A DNA stretch of 64,000 bases from Brevundimonas naejangsanensis DSM 23858 (GCF_000421705.1 NZ_ATXN01000002.1:310001-374000), one strand, 5' to 3'. Shown: positions 1 to 8,886, counted from the first letter of the stretch. Numbers and translations are program-made. The notes: generated by a model not told the origin, from the letters alone.

Positions 1-203
1 GAGATCATCGCGGCCTGAACCGAGCACTTGGAAGAAGACCCGCAAGGGCAGTATCGCACATCCCACGAGCCCGACCTGGCCGCCCGGCAAATGCTGCGAG
101 CGGAGATGCAGCACACTGACGAATGCTGAAAGCGTATTGACGGGCGCGACTAGACGCGGAGTCCCCAATCAGCGATTCTCTCGACAAAGCAGGGAGTTTG
201 CCG

Positions 204-575
204 ATGACTGAACCAGAATCGACCCGAGCTGAACAGGCCGCCGATTGGGAGGTGCCGCGCACGAACCTTTCGATGCGCATCCCGCGATGGGCCCACAAGC
301 GAATGAAGGCCAAGGCCCGAGACGAGGGCAGGACGGCCGCTGACCTCTATACGGATGTCGTGGGTGAGTTCGTGGAGAACGAGATCGATCGATGGAAGAA
401 CGGGTTGATCGCGGGCCCGACGTCGTCGCCGTCGACCTCGCTGGTCGTGCCGAGGCCACTAGCGAAGCGCGTTCGGGCCATCGCCGAAGACCGCGACGTC
501 ATCATCAGCGACATCATTTACACCGCAGTGCTGCTGCACTTGGGCGAAGCGCCTCCCAGCGCCGCCGCCGCCTGA
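204..575 (+). CDS. Small protein with two tandem ribbon-helix-helix-like segments
   Basis: Protein of 123 residues that I do not recognise as a named family. The ATG at 204 is preferred over an in-frame TTG at 198 because AGGGAG at 191-196 lies 7 nt upstream. Residues about 19-56 follow a strand-helix-helix pattern (LSMRIPRWAHKRMKAKA, then DLYTDVVGEF). Residues about 80-115 repeat it (LVVPRPLAKRVRAIA, then DIIYTAVLLHL). The two halves align without gaps over some 33 positions, sharing P-R, K-R, A-x-A, D and V positions. That suggests an internal duplication giving a single-chain RHH pair, a fold used by DNA-binding antitoxins and plasmid or phage repressors. No toxin gene is visible beside it. 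The gene lies in the less GC-rich, probably accessory left end. The coding call is moderate and the function is inference. Confidence 0.55.
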   Translation: MTEPESTRAEQAADWEVPRTNLSMRIPRWAHKRMKAKARDEGRTAADLYTDVVGEFVENEIDRWKNGLIAGPTSSPSTSLVVPRPLAKRVRAIAEDRDVIISDIIYTAVLLHLGEAPPSAAAA

Positions 576-863
576 GCTCTATGCCAGGCTGGCCACCGAA
601 ACTGCGCCCACAACGAGTCGCAGCATTTCGTTCAACGCTCGCAAATCGGAACGCAAACCCTGTGAGAAGGGACCGCGGCGGTGAGAATCTCAAGGAATGA
701 ATTCAGCGACAAGAAAACCGACACACTAATGAGAAGCATCTATTACGTCTAAGATATATTATGCGAAATATGGCTTCAGGAATGAGCTTGAAGCTACAGC
801 CCTGTTCCGACGCCACCTAGGCTGCTACCTAGATTACGGTGAAATTCGGACAGGAAGAACGCT
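576..863. other. AT-richer intergenic region upstream of the transglutaminase-like gene
   Basis: No convincing ORF lies here. The stretch 700-790 is clearly AT-richer than the rest of the window. It holds an imperfect palindrome (751-776), a GCTACAGC that resembles the Caulobacter -10 octamer GCTANAWC (793-800) and a direct repeat of ACCTAG with a 12-bp period (815-820 and 827-832). It probably contains the promoter of the gene starting at 864. Confidence 0.4.
751..776. promoter_or_regulatory. Operator-like AT-rich imperfect palindrome
   Basis: The arms AAGATATATT (751-760) and AATATGGCTT (767-776) are inverted repeats with 8 of 10 positions paired, separated by 6 nt (ATGCGA). The site lies about 90-110 nt before the start of the next gene and about 175 nt after the tandem RHH gene. 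A binding site for a dimeric regulator, possibly that RHH protein, is inference only. Confidence 0.3.
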
Positions 864-3800
864 TTGAGAAACAGGTGGATTCTAGCTGGTGCGGCTTGGC
901 TGTTAAGCTCTTCCGCCATGGCGGGCGAAGTCATTCTTCGAGGGCCTGCGCCCGACTGGATACCCAGCATTTCGCCGCATCTGTCGAACCAGGCGGACAA
1001 TCCATCTCAACACATCCGCTACGAAGTGGTCGAAAGCCATGTGCGGGCCTTTGGCGACCATAGCGAAACCTATGTCCGTATGCGGCTGAAGGTGCTGGCG
1101 CCATTGGGGTTGCAGCAGGCTTCGCAACTGGCGCTGGAATGGAACCCGGCCCTGCAGACGCCGACCGTTCACCACGCGCGCATTATCCGCGCGGGTGAAA
1201 CCCATGATATCCTGGACAAGGCTGATTTCACCATTCTGCGTCGCGAGGCGGCGCTTGAGCAATCGCTGCAGATCAATGGCGTTCTAACCGGCGTTCTGGT
1301 GAATCCTGACATCCGCGTCGGCGACACCATAGACTTCGCCTACTCCTTCCAAACACAGTTCGATATTTTCGACAACCCGCTGGAAAATCTGATCTATCCC
1401 CTTTCGCAGCTTCCCGTTGATCTAGCCGAGACCACCGTCAGTTGGCCGGCGTCCATGAAGGTTCAGACACGCGCCGGGCGTCATGCCGCCGTTCCAGCGA
1501 TGACTGAGCGGAATGGATTCAAGTTTCTTGCCCATCGCATCACCGACGTCGAGGGAGAAGCCTATCCAGACGCCATCGCGCCTCGCTCTCTTCCAAACTA
1601 TGCATGGCAGATCAGCAGCACTCCGCAGTGGAGCGCTATCACGGATCATATCCGCACTGCATATGATCAGGCCAGCGCCCTGCCCGACGCGGCCGATCTG
1701 GCCGCGCATCTGGCGCGGATAAGGTCCGAGGACGCCACTCCGGAAGCTCGCGCCTTGGCTGCCCTGCGGCTGGTGCAGGATGAAGTCCGCTATATGGCCC
1801 TGACGCTTGGCGAAGGCGGCTGGCTGCCGAACTCGGCGAGTGATGTATGGGCAAGGCGTCAGGGCGACTGCAAAGGTAAAACGGTTCTGCTGGTCGCCTT
1901 GCTGAGAGAGTTGGGCGTGGATGCGGTCCCAGTGCTCGTTTCCTCACAGAATCTGCCGCTCGATCAGTATCTGCCGATGGTCAGCGCATTCGATCATGTG
2001 ATCGTAAAGGCGCGCATCGGCGGCGAGACCTATTTGATGGACGGAGCGCGTATAGGCGACCGTAGCCTGACGCCGGATGCTCCGCTGGTTTACGAGTACG
2101 TCCTGCCCATCGTGGAACAGGCTCGCCTGGAGCAAATCCCGCTCAGACTACCGCCGCGCCCGATCAACGCCCTCCATGTCGAGATTGATCTCACCGCCGG
2201 CGTTCATAGTCCCGCGCACGTTACGATGACTAATATCAGTCGCAGCGACAGAGCGACGGAAATGCAGGCCGGGATTGCACAATTGCCTGCCGCCGAGGTG
2301 ACCCGTCTGTATGACGAGCGCTGGACCAATCTGTTCAAGGATTATGGGCAGGTTTCCGATCTCGAAAGCCAATGGCGGTATCTTGAAGACACCCATGAAT
2401 TTGTGGCCAGCGCCACGGCGCGCGTCGCCTTTGACTGGACGGACGGCCCGGTCGACATCCCTCTGGCCCATGTCACCTGGAAAGGCTTTGAGCCGCATAA
2501 GAATACGAGGTTCAAGGACGCCGATTACCATAAGTCCTTCCCGAGTTCGTCCTCATTCCGCACGACCGTCATCCTGCCTGAAGGCCGAGACGATGTTGAT
2601 CTGTCGGTCGAGCCCTATGAAGTCGAGGCTGGCGCCACCCGATATTTCCGCACCGTTCAACGCAACGGCAACCGACTGGAGACGGATCGGGGCTCGATCA
2701 CCTTGCGCCCCTATGCCACTGCGGCGGAAATCGCGGCTGAACAGGCCGGTATGGACAGCTTCAAGGACTTGAAGGCCACCATGCGGGTGAAGCGGAGCTA
2801 CACCCTAACGGCGTCGGACAGGGAAACCCTGACTGCAGCGCCGGAGGGCGACCCGGAGACGGCCCTGCGTCGCGGCTACGCTCTTCTTGACGAGGGGGAC
2901 CATGTCGCCGCCATCGCCCAGTTCGATGTGGCCATTGCGGGCTTTCCGACACCCCATGCCAACGCCCTGGCCAATCGCGCCCTCGCCTATCTGGCGTTGA
3001 ACGATCTGGACAAAGCCCGCGCCGATATCGCGGCGAGCGATGCCGCCGATCCTAATGAGACCATCCTGTTTCATGCGAAGGGTCGCCTGGCCGAGCTAGA
3101 AGAGGACGACCTGGAAGCGGTGTTGGCCTTTACGGGCGCCTTACGCTCGTGGTCCGAAAACACGCATGCCCTCTACCGTCGCGCCGCCGCTTACGAACGG
3201 ATGGGACAGTCGTCACGCGCCTTGGCTGATCTGGAGCGGATCGTCGCTATGAAGCCGGAGGATCATAGCGCCAAGGTCGCTCTGGCGAACCAACTGCTCA
3301 GGATGGGGCGGGCCGCAGAGGCCTACCAACAGGCCGGCTTGATGGCCGAAGCTGTCGGCCATCCAGACGCCAAGGCTCAGATGTTCATCGGCATGGCGCA
3401 GGTTGCGGCGTCCAGTCTCAAGGGCTCCGATCCTGCCAAGGCCGAGGCCATCCTTACCGACGTCCTGGCGATCGAAAACGACTTCCCTGCCCTGCTGATT
3501 GATCGCGCCGTTGTTCGTGAACAGCAGGGGGATAGCAAGGGCGCGGCGACCGATATGGCTCGCTTCAAACAATTGACCCGCATCAACCTTGATGACCCCG
3601 CTCAAGCCTGCGTGTCGCAGTCCCTGATGCGGCATAGCCGCGATTTCGCACTGGAAATGTGTGATCGGGCCATTGAGCGGAAGGGAGACGACGCCCCTCT
3701 TCACATGAGGCGCGGATATCTGCTCTTCCTCCAGGATCGCAATGGCGAGGCCTTGGACGCCTATCGTACGGCGACGGAACTGGATCCTTCGAGTTCGAAG

Positions 3801-3944
3801 GCCAAATACGGTCTGGGCAAGATGCTCAAGACTACAGGGCGATCCTCTGAAGGAGAGGCGCTTATGGCTGCGGCGTCGGCCTCGGACTCGAAAGCGAGCG
3901 AGGACTACGACAGCCTCATGATGAGCGTTCGCCTGGACGATTAG
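864..3944 (+). CDS. Secreted DUF3857/transglutaminase-like protein with C-terminal TPR repeats
   Basis: A 1026-residue protein. The TTG start at 864 is supported by AGGAAG at 852-857, 6 nt upstream. Residues 1-21 form a signal peptide ending AMA-G, so the protein is exported, probably to the periplasm. Residues about 30-230 resemble the DUF3857 domain that often precedes transglutaminase cores. The core shows a cysteine-protease-like triad: Cys336 in QGDCKGK, His378 in FDHVIV and Asp393 in LMDGA. From about residue 660 to the end there are at least five TPR-like helical pairs (for example ALYRRAAAYERMGQSSRALA and HMRRGYLLFLQDRNGEALDA). Family members are often linked to peptide crosslinking or lasso-peptide loci, but no such genes are adjacent. 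The DNA is less GC-rich than the core genes to its right, consistent with an accessory origin. Its substrate is unknown. Confidence 0.85.
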   Translation: MRNRWILAGAAWLLSSSAMAGEVILRGPAPDWIPSISPHLSNQADNPSQHIRYEVVESHVRAFGDHSETYVRMRLKVLAPLGLQQASQLALEWNPALQTPTVHHARIIRAGETHDILDKADFTILRREAALEQSLQINGVLTGVLVNPDIRVGDTIDFAYSFQTQFDIFDNPLENLIYPLSQLPVDLAETTVSWPASMKVQTRAGRHAAVPAMTERNGFKFLAHRITDVEGEAYPDAIAPRSLPNYAWQISSTPQWSAITDHIRTAYDQASALPDAADLAAHLARIRSEDATPEARALAALRLVQDEVRYMALTLGEGGWLPNSASDVWARRQGDCKGKTVLLVALLRELGVDAVPVLVSSQNLPLDQYLPMVSAFDHVIVKARIGGETYLMDGARIGDRSLTPDAPLVYEYVLPIVEQARLEQIPLRLPPRPINALHVEIDLTAGVHSPAHVTMTNISRSDRATEMQAGIAQLPAAEVTRLYDERWTNLFKDYGQVSDLESQWRYLEDTHEFVASATARVAFDWTDGPVDIPLAHVTWKGFEPHKNTRFKDADYHKSFPSSSSFRTTVILPEGRDDVDLSVEPYEVEAGATRYFRTVQRNGNRLETDRGSITLRPYATAAEIAAEQAGMDSFKDLKATMRVKRSYTLTASDRETLTAAPEGDPETALRRGYALLDEGDHVAAIAQFDVAIAGFPTPHANALANRALAYLALNDLDKARADIAASDAADPNETILFHAKGRLAELEEDDLEAVLAFTGALRSWSENTHALYRRAAAYERMGQSSRALADLERIVAMKPEDHSAKVALANQLLRMGRAAEAYQQAGLMAEAVGHPDAKAQMFIGMAQVAASSLKGSDPAKAEAILTDVLAIENDFPALLIDRAVVREQQGDSKGAATDMARFKQLTRINLDDPAQACVSQSLMRHSRDFALEMCDRAIERKGDDAPLHMRRGYLLFLQDRNGEALDAYRTATELDPSSSKAKYGLGKMLKTTGRSSEGEALMAAASASDSKASEDYDSLMMSVRLDD

Positions 3945-3976
3945 GGCGCCGATGGATCACGGTCATCAGATACGGA

Positions 3977-4008
3977 ACGGGCGGCCCCGCTGATGCGAAG
4001 CCGCCCGT
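3977..4008. terminator. Candidate intergenic hairpin between convergent gene and tRNA-Pro
   Basis: ACGGGCGGC (3977-3985) pairs perfectly with GCCGCCCGT (4000-4008) across a 14-nt loop. It sits just downstream of the plus-strand transglutaminase gene and of the minus-strand tRNA-Pro, where a bidirectional terminator would be expected. Neither side has a clear T tract, so intrinsic termination is uncertain. Confidence 0.35.
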
Positions 4009-4037
4009 CAAACCATAGATCAGGCCAAAGCCTGAAA

Positions 4038-4114
<77 letters not shown>

Positions 4115-4186
4115 AAGGCGCTCCGTATAGACGGGGGTTTGTCGCTCCGCAAACCCTAAAACGCATTATCGACAACAACTTCCGCC

Positions 4187-4603
4187 CTATCGGCGCAGAA
4201 CCGCCTCAAGCCGCGCATGCGCCGCTTCCAACTCGGCTAAAACCCGCGTCAATCGCTCATGATCAGGTGCTGACGAGACCGTTGGGGCGTCCGGCGCAGG
4301 TGAAAGGCCCGAATCAATTTCCAGCGTTGCGCCCGGGTCGCCATAGGCGGCCACGCGCGCCAAGCCCTGATCCTTGACCAGGCGCTGGACGCCGCGAATG
4401 GTCAGGCCCTCGTCATGCAGCAAACGTCGAACGGCCTTCAGCACCATCACATCATCCGGGCGATAGAAACGCCGTCCGCCCGCCCGCTTCACCGGGACAA
4501 TGAAATCGAACTTCGTCTCCCAGAAGCGCAGAACATGCTGAGGCGCGCCGACTTCTTCGGCGGCTTCGGAGATCGTGCGGAAGGCGCTGGGGCTTTTGGC
4601 CAA
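4187..4603 (-). CDS. MerR-family (HTH_17-type) transcriptional regulator
   Basis: A 138-residue protein with a MerR winged-helix DNA-binding domain over residues about 8-78: [26 protein letters not shown], then [20 protein letters not shown]. The C-terminal part is short and acidic, without the metal-binding cysteines of classical MerR sensors, so no effector can be assigned. It starts 6 nt after the stop of ihfA and is probably cotranscribed with it. The ihfA-merR order is common in alphaproteobacteria. Its targets are unknown. Confidence 0.88.
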   Translation of the reverse strand: MAKSPSAFRTISEAAEEVGAPQHVLRFWETKFDFIVPVKRAGGRRFYRPDDVMVLKAVRRLLHDEGLTIRGVQRLVKDQGLARVAAYGDPGATLEIDSGLSPAPDAPTVSSAPDHERLTRVLAELEAAHARLEAVLRR

Positions 4604-4608
4604 TGAAC

Positions 4609-4911
4609 TCAGGTCTCTACGACGGCGTCGTGCACCCGGCCCTTCATGATCTGAGAGGCCCGGAAGCTGATGACGCGACGGGGGTTGATGGCGGCGGGTT
4701 CGCCGGTCTTGGGGTTGCGCCCCATGCGAGCGCGCTTTTCGCGCACCTGGAAGACGCCGAAGCCGGACAGTTTAACCGTCTCGCCGCTTTCAAGCGACTC
4801 AACGATCAGTTCAAGCGTCCGTTCGACCATGCCGGAACATTCCTGGCGCGACAGGCCGACCTCTTCGTGAACGGCCTCGCACAGATCAGCCCGAGTAAGG
4901 GTCTGGGACAC
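4609..4911 (-). CDS. ihfA: Integration host factor subunit alpha
   Basis: DNA-bending histone-like protein, 100 residues from the chosen start. It forms the IHF heterodimer with IhfB and shapes promoters and the origin. The HU/IHF fold is clear: [18 protein letters not shown] at the N-terminus, [20 protein letters not shown], and the beta-arm motif [11 protein letters not shown] prefer the GTG at 4911 because GGGGAG (4918-4923) lies 6 nt before it. The ATG at 4917 would have no spacing from that site, and a longer frame from 4953 lacks support. A short hairpin overlaps the ribosome-binding site. It leads the ihfA-merR unit and has two GANTC methylation sites about 70-80 nt upstream. Confidence 0.95.
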   Translation of the reverse strand: MSQTLTRADLCEAVHEEVGLSRQECSGMVERTLELIVESLESGETVKLSGFGVFQVREKRARMGRNPKTGEPAAINPRRVISFRASQIMKGRVHDAVVET

Positions 4912-4917
4912 TGGCAT

Positions 4918-4940
4918 CTCCCCGCTTTCCAATGGCGGGG
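4918..4940 (-). promoter_or_regulatory. Hairpin overlapping the ihfA ribosome-binding site
   Basis: On the minus strand CCCCGC (4940-4935) can pair with GCGGGG (4925-4920) across a 9-nt loop. The 3' arm contains most of the GGGGAG Shine-Dalgarno of ihfA. A 6-bp GC stem could lower translation initiation. That it is regulatory is inference. Confidence 0.3.
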
Positions 4941-4985
4941 CATTGAAGGGCAAAATGAATGAAAATCAAAGCCCTCAATGAGAAT

Positions 4986-5963
4986 CTAGAATCGGAAGGC
5001 GCATGCGCCCCACGTCAGGCCGCCGCCCATGGCCTCGACCAGCACCAGATCGCCCTTCTTGATGCGTCCGTCCTTGATGGCGACGTCCATCGCCAGAGGG
5101 ATGGAGGCGGCCGAGGTGTTGGCGTGCATGGCGACGGTCGAGATGACCTTGTCTTCGTCCAGGCCCAGGCGATCGCCGACGCCCTTGATGATGCGCTGGT
5201 TGGCCTGGTGCGGCACGAACCAGTCGATTTCGGGGATGTCCACGCCCGCCACCTCGGCGGCGGCGGTGATGGCCTCGGCGATGTTAACCACGGCGTGACG
5301 GAAGACCTGGTTGCCCAGCATCCGGAGATGGCCGACCGTGCCTGTCGTGGCCGGGCCGCCGTCGACATAGAGCATGTCGGACTTGGCGCCCTCGCAGCGC
5401 AGGGCGAAGCCCAGCACGCCGCGATCGTCCTTGGTCCCCTGCCCTTCGCCCGGTTCCAGCACGAAGGCGCCGGCGCCATCGCCGAACAGGACGCAGGTGG
5501 TGCGGTCCGTCCAGTCCATCAGCTTGGTCATTTCCTCGGCGCCGATGACCAGGGCGCATTTGGCCTGACCGCGCGCGACGAAGCCGTCGGCCACGCTCAT
5601 GGCGTAGACGAAACCCGAGCAGACCGCCTGAATGTCGAAGGCGATGCCGACCGGCGCGCCCAGCTTGCGCTGGACGATGGCGGCGGTCGCGGGGAAGGTC
5701 TGGTCCGGCGTGGTGGTGGCGACGATGATCAGGTCGACGTCCGCCGCCGTCTTGCCGGCGTCGGCCAGGGCGCGCTCGGCGGCCTTGACGGCCAGGTCGC
5801 TGGTCGGTTCGTCGTCGCGAGCCTTGTGGCGCTGACGGATGCCGGTGCGCTCGACGATCCACTCGTCGGAGGTTTCGACGATTTTGGTCAGGTCGGCGTT
5901 AGTGACCACCTGTTCGGGCAGGAAGGAGCCGACTCCGGTGACGACGCTGCGGATAACGCTCAC
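4986..5963 (-). CDS. fabH: Beta-ketoacyl-ACP synthase III (FabH)
   Basis: Condenses acetyl-CoA with malonyl-ACP to start type II fatty acid synthesis in the cytoplasm. The protein has 325 residues, the normal length. The catalytic triad is visible: Cys115 in QAVCSGF, His252 in VPHQANQRI and Asn282 in [10 protein letters not shown]. The C-terminus ends in the typical [13 protein letters not shown]. The start ATG overlaps the end of plsX by 4 nt, so the two are translationally coupled. Its stop codon touches a GANTC site in the ihfA upstream region. Confidence 0.97.
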   Translation of the reverse strand: MSVIRSVVTGVGSFLPEQVVTNADLTKIVETSDEWIVERTGIRQRHKARDDEPTSDLAVKAAERALADAGKTAADVDLIIVATTTPDQTFPATAAIVQRKLGAPVGIAFDIQAVCSGFVYAMSVADGFVARGQAKCALVIGAEEMTKLMDWTDRTTCVLFGDGAGAFVLEPGEGQGTKDDRGVLGFALRCEGAKSDMLYVDGGPATTGTVGHLRMLGNQVFRHAVVNIAEAITAAAEVAGVDIPEIDWFVPHQANQRIIKGVGDRLGLDEDKVISTVAMHANTSAASIPLAMDVAIKDGRIKKGDLVLVEAMGGGLTWGACAFRF

Positions 5964-7042
5964 GACTGGATCTCTCCTGTTTGCTCTTCGTCGGGCGCAG
6001 CCTCAGCCGTATCCAGCACGGCCGACAGACGCGCGAAATTGGCGCTGACCTTCGTCAGATAGTCGCTGCGGGCCAGATCGACAGCTACGCGGATGGCGTT
6101 TCCATAACCCTCGGCTGTGGCGCCGCCGTGGCTCTTCACCACGATGCCGTTCAGGCCCAGCAGGGGGCCGCCGTTGACGCTGCTGGGATCGATGCGGCGC
6201 GCCATTCTCTTCAGGGCCGGCATGGCGATCAGGGCGCCCATCTTGGCCATGGGGCCGGAGGTCAGAGCCTCCTTGAGCAGGCCGGAAATGAAGCGCGCCG
6301 TACCCTCGGCCGTCTTCAACGCGACATTGCCGGTAAAGCCGTCGGTGACCACCACGTCCACCGTGCCTGCGGCGATGTCGTGGCCTTCGACGAAGCCGGT
6401 ATAGTTCACGGGCACCGCATCTGTGCGCAGGACGGCGTGAGCCTCGCGCACCTCATCATGGCCCTTCATTTCCTCAGAGCCGACGTTCAGAATCCCGACC
6501 GTGGGCTTGGCGACGCCGTGGACGGCCGATTGGAAAGCCTCGCCCATGATGGCGAACTCAACCAGTTGGCGCGCATCGCTGCCGATGTTGGCGCCGACGT
6601 CCAGAACGGCGGTGAAGCCTCTTTTCGTCGGCCAACTGGCGACGATGGCAGGCCGCTCCAGCCCATCCACGGCCATGCGCAGCAACAGTTTGGAGATGGC
6701 CATCAGGGCGCCAGTGTTCCCGGCCGATACGGCGGCCTGCGCCTCCCCGAGCTTGACCGCCTCAATGGCGTTCCACAGGCTGGAGCCCTTGCCCCGGCGC
6801 ATGGCCTGGGCGGGCTTTTCGTCCATGCCCACGACCTTGTCCGTGTGGCGGATTTCGCAGACATCAGCCGGAAGGCCGTTGCGGGCGACCTCCGCGCGAA
6901 TGGCCGCCTCATCGCCATGCAGTTGAAAACGAACGCCTTCGCCGCCGTAACGGGCGATGTAGTCCTTCACGCCTCCGACGACGACGGATGGTCCATGGTC
7001 CCCGCCCATGGCGTCGAGCGAGATCAGTATCGGTGATGCCAA
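5960..7042 (-). CDS. plsX: Phosphate acyltransferase PlsX
   Basis: Converts acyl-ACP to acyl-phosphate, the donor used by PlsY in phospholipid synthesis; a peripheral membrane enzyme. Its 360 residues fit the family. Signatures include [12 protein letters not shown] at the N-terminus, [10 protein letters not shown] and DVGANIGSD in the middle, and [10 protein letters not shown] and [15 protein letters not shown] near the C-terminus. It lies upstream of fabH with a 4-nt overlap, the standard plsX-fabH pair. The rpmF gene that often precedes plsX in other bacteria is elsewhere in this window, at 38441. Confidence 0.97.
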   Translation of the reverse strand: MASPILISLDAMGGDHGPSVVVGGVKDYIARYGGEGVRFQLHGDEAAIRAEVARNGLPADVCEIRHTDKVVGMDEKPAQAMRRGKGSSLWNAIEAVKLGEAQAAVSAGNTGALMAISKLLLRMAVDGLERPAIVASWPTKRGFTAVLDVGANIGSDARQLVEFAIMGEAFQSAVHGVAKPTVGILNVGSEEMKGHDEVREAHAVLRTDAVPVNYTGFVEGHDIAAGTVDVVVTDGFTGNVALKTAEGTARFISGLLKEALTSGPMAKMGALIAMPALKRMARRIDPSSVNGGPLLGLNGIVVKSHGGATAEGYGNAIRVAVDLARSDYLTKVSANFARLSAVLDTAEAAPDEEQTGEIQS

Positions 7043-7139
7043 GTGAAAATCGACTCCGTCGCCGTCTTGCCGCGGCGCTTCAGTTTAGGGCGATCGGACG
7101 AAAATGTCGCACCGTGGATGAGGCTTGAGCGACCTTAGG

Positions 7140-7673
7140 TCAACTCTTGTCGGTTTGCCCGCCAGGCTTCAGCGTTTTCAACACGCCGAAGGGCGAGATT
7201 TCACCGGGCTCCGGCGGCTGTTCGAACACCGCGCCTTCCTTGCGAGGATAGGGATCCAGGTGCAGGGCCAACTGTTCGACAGCGTATTGGCCCAGGTCGA
7301 TCTGGCCATTTTCCACCAGGTCAGCGGAGTCGTCGTCCAGTTCCAGATCGATCTCGCCTTCCTCGTTCGCCTGAACCTCAGGCGCCGTTTCAGTCAGATT
7401 GATCGAGAATCGTTCGTCGATGGCGACAGGCAGCGGCTCCAGCGTCAGAACGCAGGCCTGAACGGCCTCGGCCTGGACCCGGCCATCCATGCGCCACCCC
7501 GACACCGTGGGCACGAGCTCCATCTCGGCGACGAATCGGTCGAGCGACTTCAGGTCCAGCGCGCGCGCGATGCGTTGCCGCGCAGCGTCATCAGGCTCCA
7601 GCCGCCGTGTCAGGGAGACGCCGACCTGATGCAGGCGGATGGGATCGCTATAGGGAAGAGCCGGAAGGGTCAT
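7140..7673 (-). CDS. DUF177/YceD-family protein
   Basis: A 177-residue acidic protein of the YceD (DUF177) family, which in many bacteria is linked to 23S rRNA metabolism and sits near rpmF and plsX. The typical features are the middle segment RVQAEAVQACVLTLEPLPV, with the conserved cysteine, and the acidic EEGEIDLELDDDSADLVENG followed by IDLGQYAVEQLALHLDPYPR. The start ATG overlaps the stop of the upstream chaperone gene by 4 nt. plsX follows after about 100 nt. The molecular role is not established from sequence alone. Confidence 0.88.
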   Translation of the reverse strand: MTLPALPYSDPIRLHQVGVSLTRRLEPDDAARQRIARALDLKSLDRFVAEMELVPTVSGWRMDGRVQAEAVQACVLTLEPLPVAIDERFSINLTETAPEVQANEEGEIDLELDDDSADLVENGQIDLGQYAVEQLALHLDPYPRKEGAVFEQPPEPGEISPFGVLKTLKPGGQTDKS

Positions 7674-8197
7674 GCCACGATCTTCGCCCAGTCCGGCGCC
7701 TTTTCCACGGCGGCCGACGACTGTCGGGCCAGCTGTTCGTACGAATCAATCGTGTAGCGCGCTAGGGCGGCGCCTGCAGCGGCGTCTTCGCTCTCAAAGA
7801 CATTGCGGGCGATCGAGGCCTGAAGCCCCTCGTGATCCCCTGCCCTCAGCGCCTTTTCATAGGCGCTCATGCGGCCATAGAGGGCCTCGCCCAGCTTGCG
7901 CATCTTCTTGCCCACCGAGACATCGCCCACGCCCAGTTCGCGCAACACGTTGTCCAACGCCGACACATAGGCGTCGAACAGCTTCTGGGACAGGTCCGCG
8001 CCGCGCTCGCCATCTTGCTTCAGCCGCACGAACAGCAGCAGCACATGCAGGGTGTAGAGCTCGAAACGCGCGTCGATGCGGTCCGCGACGCCCAGCCGCG
8101 TGTAGAAATCAGGCTGGCGGGCCTGTTCGACGGCCAGGGCGTACAGGGCCTGGACATGGCGATCTTGCGTCTGGCGCTTGAAGAGTGTCTTGAACAT
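7670..8197 (-). CDS. Ubiquinol-cytochrome c chaperone family protein (CBP3-like)
   Basis: A 175-residue helical protein of the ubiquinol-cytochrome c chaperone family. The mitochondrial homologue Cbp3 helps cytochrome b synthesis and bc1 complex assembly. Recognisable segments are LYALAVEQARQPDFYTRLGV, FELYTLHVLLLFVRLK, and FDAYVSALDNVLRELGVGD followed by VGKKMRKLGEALYGR. There is no signal peptide or membrane span, so it should be cytoplasmic. It is the first gene of a unit continuing into the YceD gene, and it is divergent from bamE across a 90-bp gap that must contain both promoters. Confidence 0.88.
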   Translation of the reverse strand: MFKTLFKRQTQDRHVQALYALAVEQARQPDFYTRLGVADRIDARFELYTLHVLLLFVRLKQDGERGADLSQKLFDAYVSALDNVLRELGVGDVSVGKKMRKLGEALYGRMSAYEKALRAGDHEGLQASIARNVFESEDAAAGAALARYTIDSYEQLARQSSAAVEKAPDWAKIVA

Positions 8198-8287
8198 AGG
8201 ATTTCACGGCCCCTTTTCCGCCGCGCCGTTGCACTAGGACGCAGCGACGGTTAGGTCAAAGACCTTATTTCTTGAGGCCCATCGCCG

Positions 8288-8767
8288 ATGCCCCGTTTTA
8301 CGTCGCTCATCATCGCCGCCTCGCTCGCCGCCGCCGCCGGCGCCTGCGCGCCGGTTGTCGCCACCCAGGGCTTTCAGGCCGTGGACGTCAAACCCCAGGA
8401 TATCGAGTCTGGCGTCGACACGCGCGAAACCGTGCTGACCAAGCTGGGCACGCCCTCCACCACCTCGACCTTCGAGTCGGAGAACGTCTGGTACTACCTG
8501 ACCCAGACGACGCAGCGCTACACCTACAACAAGCCGCAGGTGTCGCAGCGGACGGTGACGGAGATCACCTTCAACGAAGCCGACGGCAAGGTCGCTTCGG
8601 TGCGTAATCTGGGACTGGATGACGGCCGCCAGATCGCGATGGAACGCCGCGAGACCCCGACGCGGGGACGCCAACTGACCATCCTCGAACAACTGCTCGG
8701 CAACGTCGGCCGCGGCCAACTGCCGCGCACCGAGGACGACGTTCCCGGCCAGCGCCGCCCGGATTAA
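8288..8767 (+). CDS. bamE: Outer membrane protein assembly factor BamE
   Basis: A 159-residue SmpA/OmlA-domain lipoprotein of the BAM complex, which inserts beta-barrels into the outer membrane. The signal peptide ends in a lipobox-like AAGAC, with the lipidated Cys at about residue 20. The BamE fold follows: DIESGVDTRETVLTKLGTPS, then NVWYYLTQ and VTEITFNEADGKVASVRNL. The C-terminal extension (TPTRGRQLTILEQLLGNVGR) is longer than in E. coli BamE, which is common in alphaproteobacteria. It is monocistronic and divergent from the chaperone gene. A strong hairpin follows 70 nt downstream. Confidence 0.93.
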   Translation: MPRFTSLIIAASLAAAAGACAPVVATQGFQAVDVKPQDIESGVDTRETVLTKLGTPSTTSTFESENVWYYLTQTTQRYTYNKPQVSQRTVTEITFNEADGKVASVRNLGLDDGRQIAMERRETPTRGRQLTILEQLLGNVGRGQLPRTEDDVPGQRRPD

Positions 8768-8836
8768 CGCCCGCAGCATACAGTCGCCCTCAAGCCGCAA
8801 GCGACCGCGTCGCGAGCATAGGGCGCAAAAAAGATA

Positions 8837-8864
8837 ACGCCCCGGAGATCGCTCTCCGGGGCGT
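8837..8864 (-). terminator. Intrinsic terminator of hppA, possibly bidirectional
   Basis: A perfect 12-bp stem, ACGCCCCGGAGA (8837-8848) with TCTCCGGGGCGT (8853-8864), closes a 4-nt loop. Read on the minus strand it is followed by TATCTTTTTTGC, a good T tract, and it lies just past the hppA stop codon. On the plus strand it lies downstream of bamE but lacks a T tract. Confidence 0.8.
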
Positions 8865-8886
8865 CTTCAGTTGCAGTAGAGCGCCG

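Noticed and set aside
1..129. Possible gene remnant at the left edge: frame 1 reads EIIAA, a TGA at 16-18, then about 36 more codons to a TGA at 127-129
   Set aside because: The residues after the TGA look protein-like and a TGG-to-TGA change could have split one gene, but the piece is too short to recognise and the upstream part is outside the window.
5981..7036. Long plus-strand open frame (351 codons) opposite plsX
   Set aside because: It is the mirror of a well-conserved gene, its protein is low-complexity (H, G, D, R rich) with no recognisable motif, and such shadows are expected in GC-rich DNA. The same holds for frames opposite hppA (9025-10068), hemA (18143-19435), glmU (23958-25169) and the Na+/H+ antiporter.
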